From Myxococcota bacterium (GTDB taxonomy: Bacteria; Myxococcota; Polyangia; GCA-2747355; JAKLHH01), in contig JAKLHH010000317.1 in NCBI GenBank assembly GCA_022710245.1, positions 1-7,884 on the forward strand: a DNA stretch of 7,884 nt, in the 5' to 3' direction. Of this stretch, positions 1 through 4,835 are shown one piece after another (within the stretch, counting starts at the first letter, position 1; each line of letters opens with the position of its first letter). The notes under the pieces are model-generated. The model was given only the letters and a program-made list of their open reading frames with translations. It was not told the origin of the DNA and did no database searches. The translations under genes and the position numbers were made by a program.

Positions 1-308
1 CCGGCATCATCTTCCTCGTGGTGGTGCCCTACAGCCAGAACCCGAAGATCCGCTTCCACGCCATGCAGTCGATCCTCTTCAACGCGGCCTGGCTCGTGGT
101 CTCGGTGGCGGCGATGATCGTCGGCGCGATCGCGGCCGCGTTCTCGCCGCTCGACGGGTTCGGGGGCACGCTGCTGCTCCACAGCCTGGTGCAGCTCGGC
201 GGGGTCGCCCTCTGGATCGTGCTGATGGTGAAGGCCTACCTGGGGCAGGGGCTGACGCTGCCGCTGCTCGGCCGCTGGGCGACGCGCCTGGCCGAGAAGG
301 CGAGCTGA
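1..308 (+). CDS. DUF4870/Tic20-like small membrane protein, 5'-truncated by window edge
   Basis: The reading frame is open from the left edge (first full codon at 3) to a TGA at 306-308, so 101 C-terminal residues are visible. The GTG at 18 is internal: the residues before it (GIIFLVV) are typical of the family. The fragment has a polar PYSQNPKIRFHAMQSI segment, a pattern I recognise from DUF4870/Tic20-like proteins (a charged loop with RFHA.QS followed by a hydrophobic helix). Two hydrophobic stretches follow, roughly FNAAWLVVSVAAMIVGAIAA and LVQLGGVALWIVLMVKAYL, then a short basic, Ala-rich tail. It is probably a small inner-membrane protein whose first helix lies outside the window. No biochemical role is established for this family. 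The gene converges on the CAP lipoprotein gene with 69 bp between the stops, and I see no convincing hairpin terminator there. The family call rests on pattern recognition and is moderately sure. Confidence 0.62.
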   Translation, partial: GIIFLVVVPYSQNPKIRFHAMQSILFNAAWLVVSVAAMIVGAIAAAFSPLDGFGGTLLLHSLVQLGGVALWIVLMVKAYLGQGLTLPLLGRWATRLAEKAS

Positions 309-377
309 GCAACCCGCGATGCAGGTGAGTGAGGAGGTCTGACGCGCCGACGCCGAGCGGGCGGGGAGCGCGAGGGC

Positions 378-1160
378 TCACTCGGAGCCCATGATGCAGC
401 AGTCGAACATCGCGACCCAGCAGTGATCGCCAGGCCGGACGCCGACGCCGATGGTCTTCGCCTTGGGGTGGGTCAGGCCCTTCCAGTGGCCAGGGCTCAT
501 CTTCCAGGAGTCGACGCACTCGGCGCCGTCCTGCTGCCCCTGCGCGATGATCTCGTTGACGTAGAAGGCGGCCTGGCTGCTCACGCCGCACTTCTGCGCG
601 CGGTCGCTCCAGGTGCCCCCCGCGTAGTGGTCGCAGCCGCCCGAGGCGATCATCAGGTGCGCGGCGCACATCAGCAGCGGATCGACCGTGAGCGTGCTCA
701 GCCCCAGCTGCTTGCGGGCGGTGTTGATCGAGTCGACCAGGTCCTTCTCCGTCGCGGTGAGCTGGACGCCGGGCGGGGTCGGGTTCGGCGTGGGGCCGAG
801 GTCCGGTGCGCTCGGCTGCGGTGGCGTCGGGGTCGGGTTCGGCGACGGGCCCGCGTCGGTCGTGGAGCCGGGCCCGGGGGCGAGCGGGTCGCCGTCGTGG
901 AGCTGACCTCCCGCGCACCCCGCCCACTCGCCCGTGCTCCAGACGGGCTTGCCCGCCGGCGTGCCGCTGCAGCGGTCGTCCGCGTTCGCGACGCAGTCCC
1001 CGTCGCTGTCCAGCGCCGACACGGCGCACGCCGTCGACGCGGGCGCGACGAGCGGCGGCCGGGCGCTCCTCGAACCGAGCTCGTCGCAGGCGGCAGCGAG
1101 CACCAGAGTCACGAGCGGAGCCAGAGTCACGAGCAGAGCCAGAGGGAAGCGGCGGACCAT
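378..1160 (-). CDS. CAP/SCP-domain lipoprotein with thrombospondin-3-like repeat
   Basis: This encodes 260 residues from the ATG at 1160. An in-frame GTG at 1223 would add 21 polar residues ahead of the signal peptide, so the inner ATG is preferred, although no clear Shine-Dalgarno precedes either. Residues 1-25 form a lipoprotein signal: basic MVRR, a hydrophobic core, and LAAAC with Cys25 as the likely lipidated residue (Ala at -3 is permitted but not ideal). DSDGDC at 51-56, followed by DDRCSGTPAG, matches a thrombospondin type-3 calcium-binding repeat. A Pro/Thr/Asn-rich linker covers about 104-131. The CAP (SCP/PR-1-like) domain spans about 134-254, with candidate site residues His168 (AAH), Glu203 (NEIIA) and His225 in SPGHWKGLTHP, followed by the usual IGVGV strand. 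Seven cysteines in the domain suggest disulfides outside the cytoplasm. Expected location is the outer membrane or cell surface. Bacterial CAP proteins have varied or unknown activities, so no substrate is assigned. Confidence 0.87.
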   Translation of the reverse strand: MVRRFPLALLVTLAPLVTLVLAAACDELGSRSARPPLVAPASTACAVSALDSDGDCVANADDRCSGTPAGKPVWSTGEWAGCAGGQLHDGDPLAPGPGSTTDAGPSPNPTPTPPQPSAPDLGPTPNPTPPGVQLTATEKDLVDSINTARKQLGLSTLTVDPLLMCAAHLMIASGGCDHYAGGTWSDRAQKCGVSSQAAFYVNEIIAQGQQDGAECVDSWKMSPGHWKGLTHPKAKTIGVGVRPGDHCWVAMFDCCIMGSE

Positions 1161-1253
1161 GCCGGAGCAGTACTCAAGATCTGGACCGCGCTCGCACGTC
1201 GAGCTTCCGGTGGGTTGGCGCACCCGGCGCGACCGGCCAGGGCGGGCCTGGAC

Positions 1254-1272
1254 CTCAGCTGGGGGTGCTGAG
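1254..1272 (-). terminator. Possible hairpin downstream of the MFS gene
   Basis: A perfect 6-bp inverted repeat, CTCAGC (1254-1259) and GCTGAG (1267-1272), with a 7-nt loop lies 21 bp past the stop of the MFS transporter. A second short stem, CCAGG/CCTGG, sits at about 1237-1251. Neither is followed on the minus strand by a U-tract, so intrinsic termination is doubtful. The 132-bp gap between the transporter and the CAP gene holds no other feature I can support, and read-through into the CAP gene remains possible. Confidence 0.22.
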
Positions 1273-1292
1273 CCTCACTCGGCGGGCAGGAC

Positions 1293-2570
1293 CTACGCCG
1301 CCTTCGCCGACGCCACCACCGGCGCAGCGGCCTTCTTCTCCCAGATGCCGCCGAGGACGAGCACGGCGTTGACGAGCCCGGCGGCGAGGACGACGTCCCA
1401 CATCCTCATGTAGTTGCCGCCCTGCATCTTGATGTACGTGCCGATGACCACGCCGGAGAGCACGCCGCCGATCTGACCGCCGGTGTTGATCAGCCCCGAG
1501 GCCGTGCCCATCACCTTCGCGGGGAGGAGGTTCACCGGTAGGCTCCAGATCGCCGCGGTGCCCATGAAGAAGCAGAAGCCCGCCACGGCCTGGAACGCCA
1601 TGCCGGTGACGAGGCCGGCGCCCTGGACGCGCGTGAAGGCATAGAGGCCGGCCACGCCGCCGAGCTGGCAGAGGACGACGAGGTACTTGCGCCGCCCGCG
1701 GAAGTAGCGGTCCGAGATGAAGCCGCCGAGGGCGCAGCCGACGGAGGCGGCGATCCACGGGGTCGCCGTCGCGAACATGTAGGCGGCGCCCTCGAGGTGG
1801 TGCTCCTTCTTGAAGAAGTCGGGGAGCCACTGCAGCCAGCCGTAGAGACCCACGTTGCCGATCACGCCGACGAAGAAGATCACCCAGACCAGCGGCGTGC
1901 GCAGGATGCTGGCGAAGCTCGCCTGGTCGCCGGTCGCCTCCAGGTTCGCCACCGCCGAGGAGGACTCCGCGCGGTACTCGGCGAGCTCCTCGGCGCCCAC
2001 GCCGCGGCCCGCCTCGATCGAGTCATAGACGTAGCGCCAGGCGACCAGGACGCAGATCACGCCGAGGAGGCCGATGCAGTAGTAGGTGCCGCGCCAGCCG
2101 ACGTGCTTCAGCAGCGGCACCAGCACGAAGGGCGTGATCGCCGGGCCGACGGCGATGGAGGAGATGATGAGCGCGTTGGCGCTCGCGCGGTTCTTCTTGG
2201 TGAACCACTGCGAGATGACCTTCCAGACGGAGGCCGGGAAGATGCCCTCGCCGACGCCGAAGAGGAAGCGCACCGCGATCATGCTGCGCAGGCTCCGCAT
2301 CATCCCGGTGAGCGCGGTGAAGCACGACCACCAGCTGAGCGCGGCGATGATCACGCGGCGCGGGCCGAAGCGATCGGCGAGCAGGCCGCCGGGCACCTGG
2401 AAGAGCGCGTAGCCGAGGAAGAACGCGCTGATGATGTAGCCCTTCGTCTGCGGCTCGAGCCCCAGCTCGCCCTCCATCGCCGGGATGGTGAGCGCGATCG
2501 CCATCCGGTCGAGCCAGGCGACGAGGTAGCAGAGGATCAGCGCCAGCCCCACCTTGTAGCTCGCCTTCAT
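1293..2570 (-). CDS. MFS transporter, anion:cation symporter (ACS) type
   Basis: This 425-residue protein has normal MFS length and 12 predicted helices in two halves. The N-terminus has the ACS hallmark WLDRMAIALTIPAM (19-32). MFS motif A is GGLLADRFGPRR (61-72) after helix 2, and RFLFGVGEGIFPAS (101-114) in helix 4 is typical of the glucarate/galactonate/hexuronate (GudP, DgoT, ExuT-like) group. A central cytoplasmic loop spans about 185-220. The second half repeats a motif-A-like GGFISDRYFRGRRK (282-295), and helix 7 contains YGWLQWLPDFF (243-253). The family usually imports sugar acids or other small organic anions with protons; the substrate cannot be read from sequence. The start is well supported by GGAGGTGA 3 nt upstream of ATG. 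Dyad elements just upstream suggest a dedicated regulator, but no regulator or catabolic enzyme gene is visible. The next gene downstream is the CAP lipoprotein, 132 bp away on the same strand. Confidence 0.93.
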   Translation of the reverse strand: MKASYKVGLALILCYLVAWLDRMAIALTIPAMEGELGLEPQTKGYIISAFFLGYALFQVPGGLLADRFGPRRVIIAALSWWSCFTALTGMMRSLRSMIAVRFLFGVGEGIFPASVWKVISQWFTKKNRASANALIISSIAVGPAITPFVLVPLLKHVGWRGTYYCIGLLGVICVLVAWRYVYDSIEAGRGVGAEELAEYRAESSSAVANLEATGDQASFASILRTPLVWVIFFVGVIGNVGLYGWLQWLPDFFKKEHHLEGAAYMFATATPWIAASVGCALGGFISDRYFRGRRKYLVVLCQLGGVAGLYAFTRVQGAGLVTGMAFQAVAGFCFFMGTAAIWSLPVNLLPAKVMGTASGLINTGGQIGGVLSGVVIGTYIKMQGGNYMRMWDVVLAAGLVNAVLVLGGIWEKKAAAPVVASAKAA

Positions 2571-2573
2571 CGG

Positions 2574-2581
2574 TCACCTCC
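2574..2581 (-). promoter_or_regulatory. Ribosome-binding site of the MFS gene
   Basis: The minus strand reads GGAGGTGA, an eight-base match to the anti-Shine-Dalgarno complement, with the GGAGG core 6 nt before the ATG at 2570. It fixes the start of the transporter and is the strongest ribosome-binding site in the window. Confidence 0.8.
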
Positions 2582-2587
2582 GGTTCC

Positions 2588-2602
2588 TTGTGCAGCGCAC
2601 AA
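2588..2602 (-). promoter_or_regulatory. Operator-like perfect inverted repeat upstream of the MFS gene
   Basis: TTGTGC-AGC-GCACAA has perfect 6-bp arms around a 3-bp centre and ends 17 bp before the transporter ATG. A near copy, TTGCGCAGCGCACGC (12 of 15 identical), lies on the minus strand at 2644-2658, and a shorter palindrome with TTGCGCAA lies between them. Copies of one symmetric motif around a promoter are typical of operators for dimeric helix-turn-helix regulators. The regulator family cannot be told. On the minus strand the site would overlap the 3' end of a weak -10 box and the likely start point, a position that suits repression. Confidence 0.5.
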
Positions 2603-2629
2603 CCTAGCCGAGCCGTTCTCCTTGCGCAA
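2601..2629 (-). promoter_or_regulatory. Weak candidate promoter for the MFS gene
   Basis: On the minus strand, TTGCGC (2629-2624) and TAGGTT (2606-2601) are separated by 17 bp. Each matches the sigma-70 hexamer consensus at only three of six positions, but spacing and position fit a short leader ending at the GGAGGTGA site. The -35 lies inside the palindrome at 2621-2630, and the -10 abuts the inverted repeat at 2588-2602. An alternative is TTGTTG-16 bp-TACAAC further upstream (about 2661-2634). Confidence 0.25.
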
Positions 2630-2630
2630 G
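2621..2630. promoter_or_regulatory. Perfect 10-bp palindrome CTTGCGCAAG
   Basis: CTTGCGCAAG is fully self-complementary. It shares the TTGYGC half-site of the inverted repeat at 2588-2602 and of the near copy at 2644-2658. It is the middle member of the three-element cluster upstream of the transporter and could be a second operator position. Confidence 0.4.
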
Positions 2631-2643
2631 CCAGTTGTATCCT

Positions 2644-2658
2644 GCGTGCGCTGCGCAA
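2644..2658 (-). promoter_or_regulatory. Degenerate second copy of the operator-like motif
   Basis: The minus strand reads TTGCGCAGCGCACGC, identical to the proximal inverted repeat (2588-2602) at 12 of 15 positions. The left arm and centre are conserved and the right arm is degraded. Its centre is about 56 bp from that of the proximal copy. Confidence 0.4.
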
Positions 2659-2720
2659 CAATGACGCGCGGGCGGCGGCGGCCTGGCGTCGCTCCCAGCT
2701 AAGCCCGGGGGAGGCCGCGT

Positions 2721-2897
2721 TGAGAACCTGGTCGCGCGGGGAACCTGGTCGCGCCTCGGTCGAGAACCGGCCGCACGAGGAACCTGGTCGCGCTGAGAAC
2801 CTGGTCGGCGCGGGAAACCTGGTCGCGCTGAGAACCTGGTCGCGCTGAGAACCTGGTCGGCGCGGGAAACCTGGTCGCGCGGGGAACCTGGTCGCGC
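2721..2897. repeat. Ten-unit array of a ~17-bp repeat (core AACCTGGTCG)
   Basis: Units begin at 2721, 2738, 2755 (degenerate and longer), 2777, 2794, 2812, 2829, 2846, 2864 and 2881. The typical unit is TGAGAACCTGGTCGCGC or GGGGAACCTGGTCGCGC, 17 bp long, and units 5 and 8 carry an extra G (18 bp). There is a higher-order pattern: units 4-6 (2777-2828) and units 7-9 (2829-2880) are 52-bp blocks that differ only in their first three bases, pointing to a recent block duplication. The array lies in the gene-free stretch between the methylase stop and the transporter start. Open frames pass through it on both strands, but it has no coding logic. It is not a CRISPR: units are contiguous, with no spacers. 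Confidence 0.9.
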
Positions 2898-2930
2898 TGA
2901 GGGCTCGATGGGAGGAGGCAGCGCTCGCGT

Positions 2931-3083
2931 TGTGCAATCTCTCGGGCCAGGTTTCCAGCCTGCAGGGCGAGATTGCACAGATCTGCGCAATCTCGGGGGG
3001 AGGTCTGAAGACTCCAGGGCGAGATTGCACAGAACTGAGCAATCGCGGGGGGCAGGTCTCGAGCCTGCACCCCGAGATTGCAC
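2931..3083. repeat. Three palindromic modules with 52-53 bp period
   Basis: Six half-sites alternate in orientation: GCAATC at 2934, 2987 and 3039, and GATTGC at 2971, 3023 and 3076. Successive modules are shifted by 52 or 53 bp. Module A has perfect 11-bp arms, TGTGCAATCTC (2931-2941) and GAGATTGCACA (2969-2979). Module B pairs 2983-2995 with 3020-3032 at 12 of 13 positions. Module C pairs GCAATC plus CGGGG with CCCCG plus GATTGC. Each module also has an inner element of about 17 nt that can fold. The short spacers between modules are near-palindromic too (about 2969-2994 and 3021-3046), so either hairpin register is possible. The block lies 52-204 bp past the methylase stop, so on that transcript it could act as 3'-end structure or a terminator, though without a U-tract. 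It may belong to a dispersed repeat family. Confidence 0.85.
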
Positions 3084-3134
3084 GACTCACCGCGCCAGCG
3101 GGGCCAGCGACGGGCCGCGTCGACCAGAGCCGTG

Positions 3135-4835
3135 CTACTCGGCCCGAAGGAGGAGCGCGTGCTCGCGCCGGGGCGCCTCGCGGAAGGCGGCCTGGGTGTC
3201 GCGGTGGAAGTGCGGGCGGGGCTGGGAGGCGCGTGCGACGAGGCGGAGCGGCAGTTCGGCCAGCGCCTCGGCGACCGCGGTCTCGGCACGGAGCGCGACG
3301 CAGCCCGTCGGCCCGGTCCCCACCGCCGAGTCGGCGACGAGCAGCGCCAGCGGCGCCCCCGGCCGCGCGACGCGCCCCATCGCGGCGAGGAAGGACTTCA
3401 GCTCGCGACGCCAGGCGGCGACCGCCGCCGTGGGCGAGAGCTGGGCGTAGCGACGCCTCGCGCCGAGCTCACGCGACGCGAGGCCGCGGGGGTCGAGCCC
3501 GAGCCAGCGCAGGCGCGCCTCGTGGTGCGCGAGGTAGTCGTAGGTCGCCGCGTAGGGCGGCGAGCTGATCACCGCGTCGACCGATCGCGGCGCGATCCCC
3601 TCGAGGCGCGCGGCGTCACCCTCGCGCACGGCTGCGCGTGGCGGCGGCGCGGGCAGCGCGGCGTGGAAGGCGGTCAGCCGCCGCGCCAGCTCGCCCGCCT
3701 TGGCCGCGAAGAGCCGGGAGGTGTAGCCAGCGGAGACCCGCCGTGGCGCCACGGCGTCGGACGTGTCAGCCGCCTTGCGCGAGACCTTGACCAGGATGGC
3801 GCTGAGGACGAGGGCGAGGTCGCGGCGCGCGGCTTCGTCCTCGAGGCGCGCGATACCCGCGTGGAGCGAGTCGAGCTCGAGGAGGACGTGCGGCTCGAAG
3901 AGCGCCACGTCGGCGGCCGGGTAGCGGTGCGTGGCGCCGGCGCGCGTCCGGCGCCGGCGGTCGGCCTCGGCGCGGAGCTGCCGGGCGAGCCCGGGCAACG
4001 CCTCCAGCGCGCTCGGATCGCGAGGCCTGATCTTGAGCCAGGAGAGCTCGACGGCGAGCGGGTTGGCGTCGACGCCGCTCGCGTCGCGGCCCGCCAGCAT
4101 CGCCTCGACCAGCACGGTCCCCGAGCCGCAGAAAGGATCGAGGACGAGCGCGCCCGGCGCGGTGAGGGACGCGACCAGGCGCCCCGCCGTGAGCGGGTGC
4201 ATTCGCGCCGGGTAGCTGTGGAAGCCGTGCACGTGCACGCGATCCGGGTCGTCCTCACCCTCGGCGCCACCCCGCCTCGGCGGGGCCGCGCTCGCCACCT
4301 CGAGGGCGTGCGCGAGCAGGCGCGCCTCGGCGGGGGCGCCCGCGAGCTCGCAAGCGCCGCCCACGTGAGACAGCGACCGCCGCGCCTCGCGTGGGTGAGT
4401 CGACGTCGGGACGGCGCGCGGCTGCGGGTCCTGTCGTTCCTGTCGGTCCTCGCGTGGGTGAGTCGACGTCGGGGCGGGGCGCGGCTGCGGGTCCTGTCGT
4501 CCCTCTCGGTCCTCGCGTGGGTGGGTCGACGTCGGGACGGCGCGCGGCTGCGGGTCCTGTCGTCCCTCTCGCGCCTCGCGTGGGTGGGTCGACGTCGGGA
4601 CGGCGCGCGGCTGCGGGTCCTGTCGTCCCTGTCGGTCCTTGCGTGGGTGGGTCGACGTCGGGACGGCGCGCGGCTGCGGGTCCTGTCGTTCCTGTCGGTC
4701 CTCGCGTGCGTCGGGCGACGTCGGGGCGGCGCGCGGCTGCGGCGAGTCACGTCGATCCCCCCGGGGGGCCGGAGCAGGTCGCACGGGCCTCCCCGGAGCT
4801 GGCCGTCGGGGTCGATCGGGTCGTCGGGGGGTCAT
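3135..4835 (-). CDS. DNA methylase-like protein (N4/N6 aminomethyltransferase family) with repeat-encoded N-terminal tail
   Basis: This 566-residue protein starts at the ATG at 4835, which overlaps the TGA of the upstream radical SAM gene (ATGA) and follows AAGGGAG with a 5-nt gap. Residues 1-154 are a Pro/Arg/Gln-rich, probably disordered tail made largely of a 21-residue repeat. The catalytic part begins near 198 with FHSYPARMHP (205-214), the HxYPA[KR] signature of one group of DNA methylases. DPFCGSGT (233-240) is the SAM-binding motif I, GVDANPLAVE (254-263) is the following acidic strand, and VISSPPY (422-428) is catalytic motif IV. SPPY is common in N4-cytosine enzymes but does not settle base specificity. 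Motif I preceding motif IV by about 185 residues leaves room for a target-recognition segment between them. No restriction endonuclease is present, so it would be an orphan enzyme here; an RNA substrate is not excluded. A GTG at 4364 (V158) could start a tail-less 409-residue form but lacks a Shine-Dalgarno. Confidence 0.84.
   Translation of the reverse strand: MTPRRPDRPRRPAPGRPVRPAPAPRGDRRDSPQPRAAPTSPDAREDRQERQDPQPRAVPTSTHPRKDRQGRQDPQPRAVPTSTHPREAREGRQDPQPRAVPTSTHPREDREGRQDPQPRPAPTSTHPREDRQERQDPQPRAVPTSTHPREARRSLSHVGGACELAGAPAEARLLAHALEVASAAPPRRGGAEGEDDPDRVHVHGFHSYPARMHPLTAGRLVASLTAPGALVLDPFCGSGTVLVEAMLAGRDASGVDANPLAVELSWLKIRPRDPSALEALPGLARQLRAEADRRRRTRAGATHRYPAADVALFEPHVLLELDSLHAGIARLEDEAARRDLALVLSAILVKVSRKAADTSDAVAPRRVSAGYTSRLFAAKAGELARRLTAFHAALPAPPPRAAVREGDAARLEGIAPRSVDAVISSPPYAATYDYLAHHEARLRWLGLDPRGLASRELGARRRYAQLSPTAAVAAWRRELKSFLAAMGRVARPGAPLALLVADSAVGTGPTGCVALRAETAVAEALAELPLRLVARASQPRPHFHRDTQAAFREAPRREHALLLRAE
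4385..4742. repeat. 63-bp minisatellite inside the methylase gene, five full units plus one partial
   Basis: Units start at 4385, 4448, 4511, 4574, 4637 and 4700, an exact 63-bp period; the last is shorter and degenerate. On the minus strand each unit gives 21 residues centred on DPQPRAVPTSTHPRE. Because 63 is divisible by three, copy-number change would never shift the methylase frame. Differences between units are few, and most alter a residue (A-V to P-A, E/G, Q/E, D/A, E/K), with ACT/ACC the clear silent one. The repeats therefore look recently homogenised, and the residues themselves are weakly constrained. All six frames stay open across the array, which creates long spurious open frames on both strands. 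Confidence 0.95.
4832..4835 (-). other. ATGA stop/start overlap coupling the radical SAM and methylase genes
   Basis: On the minus strand the methylase ATG (4835-4833) shares two bases with the radical SAM TGA (4834-4832). AAGGGAG at 4847-4841 precedes it at a proper distance. Such overlaps normally mean co-transcription and translational coupling, giving related amounts of both proteins. Confidence 0.85.

Noticed and set aside
309..377. Bidirectional terminator between the two convergent genes
   Set aside because: The 69-bp gap has no stem longer than a few base pairs and no T-run on either strand.
2721..3083. CRISPR array
   Set aside because: The 17-bp units are contiguous without unique spacers, the palindromic modules are only three and imperfect, and no cas gene is present.
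2721..3083. Replication origin or plasmid iterons
   Set aside because: Iteron-like spacing was considered, but there is no replication initiator gene, no AT-rich unwinding region and no DnaA-box cluster nearby.
2604..3568. Several open frames across the intergenic repeats, with periodic peptides such as CNLSGQVSSLQGEIAQ
   Set aside because: The peptide periodicity simply mirrors the 17-bp and 52-53-bp DNA repeats. No frame has a supported start or shows codon-position bias distinct from the repeats.
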